Of a stretch of DNA of 64,000 bases, positions 9,984-19,229 are shown one piece after another. The notes under the pieces are model-generated. The model saw only the letters and a program-made list of their open reading frames with translations. It did not search any database and was not told the DNA's origin. This DNA is from Gammaproteobacteria bacterium (GTDB taxonomy: Bacteria > Pseudomonadota > Gammaproteobacteria > Chromatiales > Chromatiaceae): assembly GCA_030148485.1 (NCBI GenBank), contig JASBTJ010000053.1, positions 1 through 64,000 on the forward strand, given 5' to 3'. The position numbers and the translations under genes are program-made. The number at the start of each line of letters is the position of its first letter. The stretch's first letter is position 1.

Positions 9984-11183
9984 TCATTCGTCGCGCAAAG
10001 CCGTAACCGGATCAAGTCGCGCCGCCTGTAGCGCCGGGACCACACCGGCAAGGGTGCCGATGGCGGCGGCGACCACCAGGGCGAGCAGGGTGAAGTCCCA
10101 CGCCAAGTGGGTCGGCAGCGCCGGAATCAACCAGCCCAACAGCCAGGCCCCGCCGGCACCGACCACCAGTCCGGCAACACCCCCCAGGACCGCCAACAGC
10201 ACGGCCTCGGCCAGGAACAGGGATAGCACTTGGCGTCGGCGTGCGCCAAGGGCGCGCAACAAGCCGATTTCCGCTGTACGTTCCTTCACCGCGATGGTCA
10301 TGATGGTCAGGATGCCGACACCGCCCACCAGCAGCGAGATCCCCCCCAGCGCGCCCACCGCCATGGTCAATACATCCAGCACAGAGCCGAGGACATCGAG
10401 CATCTGATCCTGGGTGGTGATGGTGAAGTCTTCCTCACCGTGGCGGCGCAGCATCACGGTATGCACCTCGCGAGCAATCCTGTCGGCCCGGACGCCCGGC
10501 GTGTAGAGCAGATCGATTTCCATCAGGCTTTCCCGATCGAACATCGCCATGGCCCGCGCCACCGGGATGAACACCGTGTCGTCCAGATCGAATCCGAGCA
10601 TCTGTCCTTTCGATGCCATCACGCCGATGACACGGTAGCTTTCGCCGCCGATGCGGATGCGCTCGCCCAACGGCGTCCGCGTGCCGAACAACTCGTCGCG
10701 CAACTTGCTGCCGAGCACCGCATAGGCGCGGGCACGACGCGGCGGGTCCTGGGGCAGAAAGCGCCCCAGCGCGGCATGCATCTGCCAAACCTGGGGCACC
10801 TCGCCGTTGACCCCAAGCACCATGGTGCGTCTGCTGCGGGACGCATGCTCGACGGCGGCGTTGCCCTGGATCATCGGTACCACGGCACGCACCTTGGGCA
10901 ACGCGCGCACCGCGTCCGCGTCTTCAAGACTGAGCGGTCGCACGTTGCTGACCACCGCGCCGGACATGCCCATGGTGCCGGTCTTGCCCGGCGTGATCGC
11001 CAACAGATTGGTGCCGAACTGGGTGAACTCGTTGAGCACGAAACGTTGGATGCCTTCACCGATCGCCGTGAGCAACACCACGGCGGCAATACCGACCGCG
11101 ATACCCAGCCCGGTCAGCAGGCTACGCATACGCTGCCCCCGTACCGCGCCGCCCGTCATGCTGATCAGATCGAGGGTTCGCAT
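9984..11183 (-). CDS. ABC exporter permease, MacB/FtsX type (second copy)
   Basis: 399 residues. It begins MRTLDLISMTGGAVRGQRMRSLLTGLGIAVG; the reading frame continues upstream but lacks similarity there. The layout is one N-terminal transmembrane helix, a periplasmic MacB-PCD-like domain of about 230 residues, then three C-terminal helices of the FtsX domain. Those helices include TAEIGLLRALGARRRQVLSLF, the cytoplasmic loop that contacts the ATPase. With the adjacent permease, ATPase and adaptor it forms a MacAB-like efflux or lipoprotein-release machine. It starts 5 bp after the neighbouring permease stops, and its paralogous pairing suggests a heterodimer. Confidence 0.87.
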   Translation of the reverse strand: MRTLDLISMTGGAVRGQRMRSLLTGLGIAVGIAAVVLLTAIGEGIQRFVLNEFTQFGTNLLAITPGKTGTMGMSGAVVSNVRPLSLEDADAVRALPKVRAVVPMIQGNAAVEHASRSRRTMVLGVNGEVPQVWQMHAALGRFLPQDPPRRARAYAVLGSKLRDELFGTRTPLGERIRIGGESYRVIGVMASKGQMLGFDLDDTVFIPVARAMAMFDRESLMEIDLLYTPGVRADRIAREVHTVMLRRHGEEDFTITTQDQMLDVLGSVLDVLTMAVGALGGISLLVGGVGILTIMTIAVKERTAEIGLLRALGARRRQVLSLFLAEAVLLAVLGGVAGLVVGAGGAWLLGWLIPALPTHLAWDFTLLALVVAAAIGTLAGVVPALQAARLDPVTALRDE

Positions 11184-11188
11184 GGTGG

Positions 11189-12394
11189 TCAACGTCCGGT
11201 GAGGGCCCGTACCGGGTCCATACGGGCCGCGCGGCGCGCCGGTGCCAGGCCGAAGACCAACCCGGCCAGCAACGCCACGGTGACCGCCGCGAGCGGCGCC
11301 CAGGTCGGCGCGGCGAGTGGGAAATCGGGAAACGCGGCCCGCAGCGCCGCTGTGCCGGCGGCAGCCAGCAACAATCCGGTGCCCGCGCCGGCACCCGCCA
11401 GCAGCAGCGATTCCACCAGGAACAGTCGCAATATCTGCCGATTGGCGGCGCCCACTGCCTTCATCAGCCCGATCTCGGCGGTGCGCTGCGACACGGATAC
11501 CAACATCACGTTCATGATCAGGATGCCGGCCACCACCAAGCTGATCGCCGCGATGCCGCCGACGGTGAAGGTGAGGGCGCGCAGGATCTTGTCGAAGGTC
11601 GACAGCAGCGCGTCCTGGGTGATGATGGTGACGTCGTCCTCGCCGTCGTGGCGGGCGCGGATGATCTCCCGCGCCGCCCGCTGTGCGGCCGGGATCGACG
11701 CCAGGCTGCGTGCCTGGATAAGCACCCGGAACAGGCCCGGCGTATTGAACAAGGCCTGCGCGCTGGCCACCGGGATGATGACCATGTCGCCCAGATCCTG
11801 GCCCAGCGATTCGCCACTGTCGGCCAAGATCCCGATCACGCGAAAACGACGGTCGTTGATACGCACCCATTCGCCCAGCGCATGACGGTGACCGAACAGT
11901 TCCTGCTTCAAGGTGCTCCCGAGCACCGCAACGGCCGCACCCCGGGTCGGATCCCCGGCGGGCAGGGGATCGCCTTGGGCAATATCCAGGTGACGGATGG
12001 GGAACAGCTCCGGGGTGGAACCCAGCACCGAGACCTCCCGCGACAAACCGCCATGGGAAACCGGGGCATTGCCGATGGTCAGCGGGGCGACCCGCAGGAT
12101 CGCCTGGCTGCGCAGCATGGCCAGCGCGTCGTCCAGCGTCAGGTCACGCGGCGTCGCGCCGAGCAGCGGCGGCGCGCCACCGGTGGTTTCGTTACGACCC
12201 GGCAACATGATCAGCAGGTGCGTGCCCAGCGAGGCGAATTCGTTGACCACGTACCGGCGCGCCCCTTCACCCAGGGCGGTCAACAAGACCACAGACGCCA
12301 CACCAATGCTCATCGCCAACAGCATCAACCCGGTGCGCAGGCGGGCCCCGCGCAACGCACCCGCCGCCATGCGTAGATTGTCGCCCAGATTCAT
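11189..12394 (-). CDS. ABC exporter permease, MacB/FtsX type (first copy)
   Basis: 401 residues with the same architecture as its downstream paralogue. It starts with MNLGDNLRMAAGALRGARLRTGLMLLAMSIGVASVVLL, has a periplasmic domain, and ends with an FtsX domain carrying TAEIGLMKAVGAANRQILRLFLVES. The first codon overlaps the ATPase stop by four bases (ATGA), implying translational coupling. The two permeases are diverged from each other, so they are probably non-interchangeable halves of one transporter. The substrate cannot be read from sequence. Confidence 0.87.
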   Translation of the reverse strand: MNLGDNLRMAAGALRGARLRTGLMLLAMSIGVASVVLLTALGEGARRYVVNEFASLGTHLLIMLPGRNETTGGAPPLLGATPRDLTLDDALAMLRSQAILRVAPLTIGNAPVSHGGLSREVSVLGSTPELFPIRHLDIAQGDPLPAGDPTRGAAVAVLGSTLKQELFGHRHALGEWVRINDRRFRVIGILADSGESLGQDLGDMVIIPVASAQALFNTPGLFRVLIQARSLASIPAAQRAAREIIRARHDGEDDVTIITQDALLSTFDKILRALTFTVGGIAAISLVVAGILIMNVMLVSVSQRTAEIGLMKAVGAANRQILRLFLVESLLLAGAGAGTGLLLAAAGTAALRAAFPDFPLAAPTWAPLAAVTVALLAGLVFGLAPARRAARMDPVRALTGR

Positions 12395-13059
12395 TGATCG
12401 GACTCGATGGCGCCGTCGAGCATGCGGATACGCCGTCGCGCCCGGGCACCGATTGCCGGGTCATGGGTCACCACGATCAAGGTGATGCCCTGATCGTTCA
12501 GTTGCTCGAGGACCTTGATCACCTCGCCGCCGGAATGCTGGTCCAGGTTGCCGGTGGGTTCGTCCGCCAGCAACACCTGCGGCTGCATGACGATGGCCCG
12601 TCCGATGGCAACTCGCTGGCGTTGTCCACCCGACAATTGGTTGGGTGTATGCCGTGCCCGGTCGCTCAGTCCCATGGCCTGAAGGACCTCGGCGACACGC
12701 CGTTCCCGTTGTGCCGGCGCCACCCCGGCGAGGGTCATCGGCAGGGCAATGTTCTGCGCCGCGGTCAGGCGTGGGATCAGGTGGAAGGCCTGGAATACGA
12801 AGCCGATGTGATGTTGGCGCAATCCCGCGCGCGCCTCTTCGTCCTGTGTGGTGGTCTCGGTGCCTTCCAGGCGGTAATGGCCGGCATCCGGGCGATCGAG
12901 CAGGCCCAGGATGTTCAATAGGGTCGATTTGCCGGACCCTGATGGTCCCATGATCGACAGATAGTCGCCGTCGGCAATGCTCAGGCTGACACCACGCAGA
13001 CCGTGCACGATCTCGTCACCCACCTGGAAACGACGTTCAACGGCCTGCAGTTCGATCAT
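12391..13059 (-). CDS. ABC transporter ATP-binding protein (MacB/LolD type)
   Basis: 222 residues. The start MIELQAVERRFQ is the family start; upstream codons in frame show no similarity. It has Walker A GPSGSGKSTLLN, a Q-loop in HIGFVFQAFHLIPRLTAAQN, the signature LSGGQRQRVAIGRAI, Walker B VLLADEPTG and the switch histidine in VVTHDPAI. It powers the two FtsX permeases encoded next. It begins 11 bp after the adaptor gene ends. Confidence 0.93.
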   Translation of the reverse strand: MIELQAVERRFQVGDEIVHGLRGVSLSIADGDYLSIMGPSGSGKSTLLNILGLLDRPDAGHYRLEGTETTTQDEEARAGLRQHHIGFVFQAFHLIPRLTAAQNIALPMTLAGVAPAQRERRVAEVLQAMGLSDRARHTPNQLSGGQRQRVAIGRAIVMQPQVLLADEPTGNLDQHSGGEVIKVLEQLNDQGITLIVVTHDPAIGARARRRIRMLDGAIESDQ

Positions 13060-13069
13060 CGGGGGAGGC

Positions 13070-14230
13070 TCATTGCAGTTGCGCTTCGCTGACCTGCTTG
13101 GCAGGTGCGCCATCGGCCAGGCCGTCGGCGTCCGGGTTGGTGACCACCTGATCACCGGCCTGCAACCCGTCGGTAACCTCGGTGAACTGCCAATTTGCCG
13201 CACCGGTCTTGACGTCCCGCCGCGCCACCCGGCCTTGGTCACTATCGAACACGTAGACCTTATCGCCTTCGAGCAAGGCCTGGCTCGGCACCCGCAACAC
13301 ATCCTGGCGGCTGGACAGGATGATATCCACGTCCGCGCTGTAGCCGGCCAGCAGGCGGGGACGATCCTCGCCATTGGTGAACTCCACCTCCACCGAGACG
13401 GTGCGGGCCTGCTTTTCCAGGTCGACCACATAATTGCCGATGCGTCTGACCTTGCCGGCGAAGGCCTGCTTACCAAAGGCATCCAGGGTGATGCGGGCCG
13501 GCTGGCCCACGGCAACCCCGGCGGCGTCCACCTCGTCGATCGGGGCGTCGACGTAGAAACAACCGGTGTCGATCAAGTCGACCGCGGGTGGGGTAGGGAT
13601 GCCGGGCGGTGAGGGCGTGACGTATTCGTTCAGTTCGCCGGTGACTTCGGCGACCACCCCGTCGAACGGCGCCGTCAGACGGGTGCGGGCCAGATTCGCT
13701 TGCACCACGCCCACCCGCGCCTCGCGCACCCGGGCGGACATGTTCGAGGCCTCGCATTCGGCGGCGCGGGACCGTGCCTGGGTGCGCGCACGGTCACGAA
13801 TCTCTTCCGACACCAGCTTGCGGGCGAACAGGGTTTGCTGACGCTCGGCGTCTCGGCGGGCTTCGTCCGCGTTAAGACAGACCGCGCGAGCGGTGGCGCG
13901 GGCCGCCTGGGACTCACGACGAGCCAGCTCGAGCTCCGCCACGACGTCGTCGTTCCACAACGCCAACAGGAGTTGGCCTTGTTTGACATGGTCGCCTTCG
14001 TGGATCGGCAATTGGGCGATCTGCCCCCCGGCACTGGGCGACAGCTTGGCGCGGCGGCATGCGGTGACGGTCCCGGCGCGGGTATTGCTTACGGTCCGTT
14101 CGACCACCCCCCGGGCGACATCCGCGACGGTGACGGGAACCGGTTCCGGTCGGCTTTGCCACCAGATCCCCAGGCCTACGAGCAGTACAACCCCGATCGC
14201 CAGCAACCCCCGTGCCGCACCCTTGCTCAT
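13070..14230 (-). CDS. Periplasmic adaptor (membrane fusion) subunit, MacA/HlyD type
   Basis: 386 residues. One N-terminal membrane anchor (LLAIGVVLLVGLGIWW) is followed by the biotinyl-lipoyl-like half (AGGQIAQLPIHEGDHVKQGQLLLAL). A long alpha-hairpin covers about residues 110-200, then the second lipoyl half (RLTAPFDGVVAEV) and beta-barrel domains. In tripartite exporters this links the ABC permease to an outer-membrane channel. It is the first gene of the adaptor-ATPase-permease-permease operon; no TolC gene is adjacent. Confidence 0.88.
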   Translation of the reverse strand: MSKGAARGLLAIGVVLLVGLGIWWQSRPEPVPVTVADVARGVVERTVSNTRAGTVTACRRAKLSPSAGGQIAQLPIHEGDHVKQGQLLLALWNDDVVAELELARRESQAARATARAVCLNADEARRDAERQQTLFARKLVSEEIRDRARTQARSRAAECEASNMSARVREARVGVVQANLARTRLTAPFDGVVAEVTGELNEYVTPSPPGIPTPPAVDLIDTGCFYVDAPIDEVDAAGVAVGQPARITLDAFGKQAFAGKVRRIGNYVVDLEKQARTVSVEVEFTNGEDRPRLLAGYSADVDIILSSRQDVLRVPSQALLEGDKVYVFDSDQGRVARRDVKTGAANWQFTEVTDGLQAGDQVVTNPDADGLADGAPAKQVSEAQLQ

Positions 14231-14291
14231 GTCCTTCCCTCTTTGCCGGCCAGCAGCAGACCTGGTGGCAACAGTGTCCTGGTCCGCATCC

Positions 14292-14297
14292 TATAAT
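14292..14297 (+). promoter_or_regulatory. Probable -10 element of the HIT gene
   Basis: A perfect TATAAT lies 26 bp before the HIT start codon in the 93-bp gap between divergent genes. No good -35 hexamer is seen at the right distance (the best candidate is TGGCAA). A GAGGA ribosome-binding site follows. The site is supported by sequence only. Confidence 0.5.
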
Positions 14298-14322
14298 GCG
14301 CTGCCATCGAGGATATCTGAAC

Positions 14323-14754
14323 ATGTTCCAGCTGCATCCCCAACTTGCCGCCGACTGCGTGACACTCGGCACCTTTCCGCTCAGCCAGCTGTTGATGCTG
14401 CGCGACGCGAACTATCCCTGGTTTCTACTGGTTCCCGCGCGCAGCGGAATTGGGGAGATCCATCACCTGGTCGAAGCGGATCGTCAACAGCTGTTGCACG
14501 AATCGGTCTGCCTGTCCCAGGCCATCGAACAGGCATTCAAGCCTGACAAGCTGAACGTCGCCGCGCTCGGCAACATGGTGCCGCAGCTGCATGTGCACCA
14601 TATCGCACGCTATCGCACGGACCCGGCCTGGCCGGCGCCGGTGTGGGGTAGGGTGCCCGCCAGTGCCTACACTGACGACGCGGCGATGATGACTGTGGCT
14701 GATCGCCTCACAGGGGCCTTGCCGCTGGACGCGGGTTTCACCCCAATACCTTGA
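14323..14754 (+). CDS. HIT-family (histidine triad) hydrolase
   Basis: 143 residues, a compact HIT domain with the terminal triad QLHVHHIAR preceded by LNVAALGNMVPQ. The HIT family hydrolyses nucleotide phosphoramidate or dinucleoside polyphosphate bonds. The start MFQLHPQLAADC was chosen because it has a GAGGA ribosome-binding site and follows the TATAAT box. It converges on ndh with a 9-bp gap. Confidence 0.86.
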   Translation: MFQLHPQLAADCVTLGTFPLSQLLMLRDANYPWFLLVPARSGIGEIHHLVEADRQQLLHESVCLSQAIEQAFKPDKLNVAALGNMVPQLHVHHIARYRTDPAWPAPVWGRVPASAYTDDAAMMTVADRLTGALPLDAGFTPIP

Positions 14755-14763
14755 AGCGGGCGG

Positions 14764-16074
14764 TCAGTGGAGCTTGATCTCCGGGTGTACGCTGGCCCGA
14801 AACTGGTGGGCGATGGATAGCATCGCGGTACGGTACATACCGAACATGGCCAGTTGATGCAGCTTGTACAACGTCAAATACACCATGCGGGCGAAGAAGC
14901 CTTCGACCATGACGCTGCCGGTCAGATTGCCCATCAGGTTGCCGACGGTGCTGTACTTGCCCAGCGATACCAGCGATCCGTAGTCGCGGTAGGTGTATTG
15001 GGGCAGCGGTTTGCCCCGCAACCGCGCGCACACGGTTTTCACCAAGGTGGACGCCTGTTGGTGGGCTGACTGGGCCCGCGGCGGTACCCATTTGCCGTCC
15101 GGAAGCGGGCAGGCGGCGCAGTCGCCGAGGGCGAAGATGTTCTCGTCCCGGGTGGTCTGCAGCGTCGGCAGCACGACCAATTGGTTGATGCGGTTGGTTT
15201 CCAGGCCCAGGTCCGACAAGAAATCGGGCGCCTTGATGCCCGCGGCCCACACCCGGATTCCCGCGCTGAAGAACTGGCCCGATTCGCAGCGGATGCCTTC
15301 TTCGGTGGCCTCCACCACCCGTTCGTTGGTGTGCACCTGGATATCGAGCTTGGACAGCTCCTGGTGGGTGGCCTCCGACAGTCTCGGCGGCAGGCCAGGA
15401 AGGATAAGGTCCGCTGCCTCGATGATATGGATCTTGATGTCCTGGGGGGTAATGCCATCCAGGCCATAGGCCTTGAACAGCCGGGTCACCTTGTGCAGCT
15501 GCGCGGCCAATTCCACCCCGGTTGCACCGGCGCCGGCAATGGCGACATCCAGGTCATGGTCCTCGGAAGGGCGGGCGTGGGCGTGCACCACCAGGGTGGA
15601 TTCGAGCAGCTTGCGCTGGAAGTTTTCCGCCTGTTCATGGGTGTCGAGGAACAGGCAGTGGTCGCGCACGCCGGTGATGCCGAAATCGTTGCTGATACTG
15701 CCCACCCCGATGATCAGGGTGTCGTAGCCGAATTCCCGCGCCGGAATCAGCTCCTTGCCCTGATCGTTGTAGGTCGGCGCGACCTTGATGACCTGGCGCT
15801 CCCGGTCGATCCCGGTCATGCGCCCCAGACGAAAGCGAAAGCCGTTGTTGGCCGCCTGGGCAAGATACTCGATCTGGTTCTCGTGGGAATCGAAGGTGCC
15901 TGCGGCCACTTCGTGGAGCAGGGGTTTCCAGATGTGGGTGCGACTGGCGTCGACCAGGGTGATTTCTGCGCGTTTCTTTTTGCCGATCTTTTTGCCGAGT
16001 TTGGTGGCCAGTTCAATACCACCGGCCCCACCGCCGACAATGACAACGCGGTGGAGCGATTGGGTGTCCGACAT
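14764..16074 (-). CDS. ndh: Type II NADH:quinone oxidoreductase
   Basis: 436 residues, the usual NDH-2 length. There are two Rossmann motifs, VVIVGGGAGGIELATKLG (FAD) at the N terminus and VAIAGAGATGVELAAQLH (NADH) near residue 170. The late motifs IFALGDCAACPLPDG and RAQSAHQQASTLVK touch the flavin and quinone. The C-terminal amphipathic segment that attaches NDH-2 to the inner membrane is present. It feeds electrons to quinone without proton pumping. The start MSDTQSLHRVV is used rather than the extended frame. Confidence 0.92.
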   Translation of the reverse strand: MSDTQSLHRVVIVGGGAGGIELATKLGKKIGKKKRAEITLVDASRTHIWKPLLHEVAAGTFDSHENQIEYLAQAANNGFRFRLGRMTGIDRERQVIKVAPTYNDQGKELIPAREFGYDTLIIGVGSISNDFGITGVRDHCLFLDTHEQAENFQRKLLESTLVVHAHARPSEDHDLDVAIAGAGATGVELAAQLHKVTRLFKAYGLDGITPQDIKIHIIEAADLILPGLPPRLSEATHQELSKLDIQVHTNERVVEATEEGIRCESGQFFSAGIRVWAAGIKAPDFLSDLGLETNRINQLVVLPTLQTTRDENIFALGDCAACPLPDGKWVPPRAQSAHQQASTLVKTVCARLRGKPLPQYTYRDYGSLVSLGKYSTVGNLMGNLTGSVMVEGFFARMVYLTLYKLHQLAMFGMYRTAMLSIAHQFRASVHPEIKLH

Positions 16075-16234
16075 GGTGACTCCTTGACTGCAACGACATG
16101 CCCCGGTTGGCACCGGAGCCATACAAGGATTCTATCGGCACATGCAGCAGGAACAAGAGAATTTTTACAGCGACGTGAAACCCTAACGAATATTCAGAAG
16201 ATATAACGGGTTGTAGGATATTTTTAACAAGTCG

Positions 16235-17353
16235 CTAAGCATTCATGGCCCGCGCCAGACTAGCCAGCGCCTTGTCGATCTGTGCCGCATGGTTGTGCAG
16301 GTGGGGCGAGAATCGTATGCCGCCGCCCCGAGGGGCTGTGACGACCCGGTCCGCCATCAGTTTCTGCCAGATTTTCACGTTGTCGTGGGGCGACACCGGC
16401 ACAACCACGATCCCGGAACGGCGTGTCTCCGGGGGCTTTCCCCCGGCCAAAGAAACCCCCATTTCACCCGCTTGTTCAATGAGATAGCAGTTCAAGCTAT
16501 CGACATGGGTGAAGATATGTTCCACGCCCGTTTCCAGGATCGCCCGAACGCTCGCGGCCAGTGCATGCACCCCCAGCATGTTGGGACTGCCACACTCGAA
16601 TCGGCGCCCTGAATCCGCCGGTAGCCAGTCCGGCGCATCGAAGGCGCCGACGTCGGCCACCATGTGCCAGCCGAACTGCGTCAGACGCAGCCGGGGGCGC
16701 AGTTCCTCCCGACAGTAAAAGACACCCAGACCCTCTGGCCCGAGCAACCATTTATGGCCATCGGCTGCGACGAAATCAGCCCCGCAGGCCTGCACATCGA
16801 ACGGAATCAGCCCGAGGGACTGGATGGCGTCCACACAAAACAGCACGCCCCTGTCCCGGCAGGCCTGGCCAAGCCGCACCAGATCGATGCGCAAGCCGGT
16901 CGCGTAGTGCACGGAGCTGACGGCCAGCAGGCGGACGTCGGCCGTCAATGCCTCGATCAAGGCCGCCTCCGGATCCGCTGCCCGGTTCACATCGACACCA
17001 ACAAAACCCACTCCCTGATCCGCCAGCGCAAGCCAGGGCAGGCGATTGGAGGGAAAATCATCGACGATCCCCACCACCGCGTCGCCCGGACGCCAATCAA
17101 GCCCAGCGGCCACGAAGGACAAGGCCTCGGAGGTGTTCTTCACCAAGGCGATGTCGTCGCTGCTCGGCGCATTGAGCAGGGTGGCCAATTGCACCCGCAA
17201 GTCCGCTTCCACGGCCGCCCAGGCGGGGTAATGTTCCGCACCCTGAAAACGATTCTGAGCCGCGAAATCGGTGACCGCGCGGGCCACCGCCGTCGGCCAG
17301 GGCGCCACCGCGGCGTGGTTCAGGTAGATCAAATCGGGGTCGAGGTCGAACAT
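16235..17353 (-). CDS. Class V aminotransferase (PLP-dependent, NifS/CsdA fold)
   Basis: 372 residues from MFDLDPDLIYLNHAAVAPWP; an ATG 36 bp upstream is a possible alternative. The PLP lysine is in AADGHKWLLGPEGLG, and the preceding CVDAIQSLGLIPFDV carries the aspartate that contacts the ring nitrogen. There is no cysteine-loop typical of desulfurases, so the role may be an isopenicillin-epimerase or kynureninase-like aminotransferase rather than sulfur donation. Substrate unknown. Spacing to the metal operon upstream (about 90 bp) allows but does not prove cotranscription. Confidence 0.78.
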   Translation of the reverse strand: MFDLDPDLIYLNHAAVAPWPTAVARAVTDFAAQNRFQGAEHYPAWAAVEADLRVQLATLLNAPSSDDIALVKNTSEALSFVAAGLDWRPGDAVVGIVDDFPSNRLPWLALADQGVGFVGVDVNRAADPEAALIEALTADVRLLAVSSVHYATGLRIDLVRLGQACRDRGVLFCVDAIQSLGLIPFDVQACGADFVAADGHKWLLGPEGLGVFYCREELRPRLRLTQFGWHMVADVGAFDAPDWLPADSGRRFECGSPNMLGVHALAASVRAILETGVEHIFTHVDSLNCYLIEQAGEMGVSLAGGKPPETRRSGIVVVPVSPHDNVKIWQKLMADRVVTAPRGGGIRFSPHLHNHAAQIDKALASLARAMNA

Positions 17354-17479
17354 GACGTTACCGCAGCGGCATTGAGGGCTGTCCGCCATTAGAACGCGGA
17401 TGGCCGGCTGGATGGAACCGCCTGCGCAGGGCCCTGAACCGTCGCCCCGTTGACCTCGGTCGCCCGGGATTCGCTGGCG

Positions 17480-17890
17480 TCAGATCCCCAACCAGATCCG
17501 CAACGGCAACGCCACGTAGGCGGCGAAAAAACCCACCGACCAGATCGTGACCGAGGTCCAATAGATTCGCCGGTTCCATCGGTCGGCCTTGCCGCAGGCG
17601 GCGCCTAAGGCGGCATCGGTGGGGCAGTGGCGACCTGAGCGGAACATCAGCCAACCGCTGACCACCAGCATCAACCCGGAGAATGCGAACACCCAGATCT
17701 TGTAGTGGGTCAGCGTGACCAGGAACGGGAAGGTGCTGGTAATTGCCACCACGGTGGCGCCCAGACCCAGCGACACGAAGACGATCGGCAGCGCACAACA
17801 GAGCAGGGTGCCGGTGGTGGTGAACAGCGTGAATACCGTTACGCCCCGGTCCCGGCTCAGGGTGGGCGCATCGGGCGTGCGGTCAGACAT
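17480..17890 (-). CDS. MerT-like inner-membrane metal transport protein
   Basis: 136 residues. About three or four hydrophobic segments, with a vicinal cysteine pair inside the first (LFTTTGTLLCCALPIVFVSLG), the arrangement MerT uses to accept Hg(II). A further pair of cysteines lies in a loop (GRHCPTDAALGAACG). It is encoded 66 bp after a MerP-like periplasmic protein, as in mercury operons. The metal is not established: no merA reductase is visible, so uptake or efflux of another soft metal is equally possible. Confidence 0.65.
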   Translation of the reverse strand: MSDRTPDAPTLSRDRGVTVFTLFTTTGTLLCCALPIVFVSLGLGATVVAITSTFPFLVTLTHYKIWVFAFSGLMLVVSGWLMFRSGRHCPTDAALGAACGKADRWNRRIYWTSVTIWSVGFFAAYVALPLRIWLGI

Positions 17891-17956
17891 GCCGATGGCC
17901 TCTGTTGCGGGATACTGCGCATATCGCAATGCCGTGATCTGTCATCGCCTTCGACC

Positions 17957-18256
17957 TCACTCGGGTGTCTTTTTCATGCTGCGGAAGGTGAAACCGGCAT
18001 CGCTGAATAAGGTCCTCATCTGCTGCTCGGTCAGTACCTGTCCATCCGCCACATCGACGCTGACGATGCCGTTATCGAGGTCCACATCGATATTGCTGGT
18101 GCCGTCGATGGCCTTGAGCTTTTTCTCCACTCCATAAGCGCAGTACGGGCATGCCAAGCCGTCGACACGCATCTCGTAGTGGGTCCCGGCGCCGGCGGCG
18201 AGGGCGCCTTGCATCAACATCAGGGCAAGGGTGCCTGCAAATAAACGGTTTTTCAT
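17957..18256 (-). CDS. Periplasmic heavy-metal-associated (MerP-like) protein
   Basis: 99 residues. A signal peptide (MKNRLFAGTLALMLMQGALAA) is followed by a single HMA ferredoxin-like domain. The metal motif reads GLACPYCAYGVEKKL, i.e. CxxC in the first loop. AGGAGC precedes the ATG; a TTG two codons upstream is a weaker start. It probably binds a soft metal ion in the periplasm and passes it to the MerT-like partner encoded next. Confidence 0.8.
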   Translation of the reverse strand: MKNRLFAGTLALMLMQGALAAGAGTHYEMRVDGLACPYCAYGVEKKLKAIDGTSNIDVDLDNGIVSVDVADGQVLTEQQMRTLFSDAGFTFRSMKKTPE

Positions 18257-18306
18257 ATTCAATAGCTCCTGTCACTTACCAATGACCGCCGATTGAGCGG
18301 ATAGAT

Positions 18307-19131
18307 TCAAAGATGCCACTCGAAGGTCGCGTGGGCCCGATAGTCCGACTCGGCCTGGGTGCCGTTCAGGTCGTGAAAAACGGGAATCTGCACACCGGCC
18401 TTGATGGCGAAATTGCGCTTGGTCCAAAAAATGCCGGGGGACACAAACCATTCGGTGCCACCGCTGTTGGACAGCCGAACGCCACCCTGACGGGCCTGCC
18501 GCGCATATTCGCCGTTCAGTTCAAGCAACCAGACGGTGTCTGCTTCGAGGTATTTGGTTTGTCGCGGTCGAATGCCGCCAACCAGGTCGAGCAGTATCTT
18601 GTCGCCCCGTTGAAAACCTGCCTTGTTCTTGCCGTTGGCCCGATAACGGGCGCTTACCCAGCGATACCACTTGCGGCCCTCATAGCCGTAACTGAGTCCC
18701 AGTACGGCGTCGGTCGTTCCCTTGTCCAGTGACGGCACGCCCCGGTCGGACGCGGTATCGGTTAGCAATTTCAGATGCACCGCCGCAGATTGCTGCAGGC
18801 CCAGGGAGTCCGCGCGCCAAAAACGATACTTGGTGAACAGACCCAGATCCCCAGCGCCGCGGTTCGTGTTCGCGCCTTGATCCTTGACCACATAAGGCAG
18901 ATCCACACCCGCCGCCCAGTCCCCGGAAAGGCCATAGGTCAGCTCCAGTACTGCCGCTTGCTGTTTTTCATCGCCGGCCTTGTCCGCATCCAGCGCCAGC
19001 GCCGTCTCGACGCCGCCTTTGTACAGCACGTGCGGCCCGATGCCGAAAATCGGGTCGTGGGCCATGGCCGGCGTACCAGACAATCCCCAGGCGCCCAATG
19101 CACACAGCCATTTCCACATCGTGTTTTTCAT
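18307..19131 (-). CDS. Outer-membrane beta-barrel protein of metal operon
   Basis: 274 residues. The signal peptide (MWKWLCALGAWGLSGTPAMA) is followed by alternating amphipathic strands with regular aromatic girdles, ending FEWHL, consistent with an outer-membrane barrel. It has no conserved catalytic motif that I recognise. It is the first gene after the MerR-type promoter and has a GGAGGTGAG ribosome-binding site. By context it may let the metal or its ligand cross the outer membrane. Confidence 0.6.
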   Translation of the reverse strand: MKNTMWKWLCALGAWGLSGTPAMAHDPIFGIGPHVLYKGGVETALALDADKAGDEKQQAAVLELTYGLSGDWAAGVDLPYVVKDQGANTNRGAGDLGLFTKYRFWRADSLGLQQSAAVHLKLLTDTASDRGVPSLDKGTTDAVLGLSYGYEGRKWYRWVSARYRANGKNKAGFQRGDKILLDLVGGIRPRQTKYLEADTVWLLELNGEYARQARQGGVRLSNSGGTEWFVSPGIFWTKRNFAIKAGVQIPVFHDLNGTQAESDYRAHATFEWHL

Positions 19132-19198
19132 CTCACCTCCAACCGCAGCCCAACAAACTCAGTCCAAGCGGCATGGCGCCACCTGGTGTGACGTGAGG

Positions 19199-19229
19199 AG
19201 CCTACTGTCTGGAGTCGACTCCAGGTCAA
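19199..19229 (-). promoter_or_regulatory. MerR-family promoter/operator
   Basis: On the minus strand a TTGACC -35 (19224-19229) and a TAGGCT -10 (19199-19204) are separated by 19 bp. The spacer region contains the perfect 16-bp palindrome CTGGAGTCGACTCCAG (19209-19224). An overlong 19-20 bp spacer filled by a dyad is the hallmark of promoters that MerR, CueR, ZntR or PbrR proteins untwist. It drives the outer-membrane/MerP/MerT-like operon. No MerR gene is present in the window. Confidence 0.85.

Noticed and set aside
10230-11885. 551-codon plus-strand open frame opposite the exporter permeases
   Set aside because: Low-complexity, arginine/histidine-rich translation with no motif; it is an antisense shadow of two well-supported FtsX genes in high-GC DNA.
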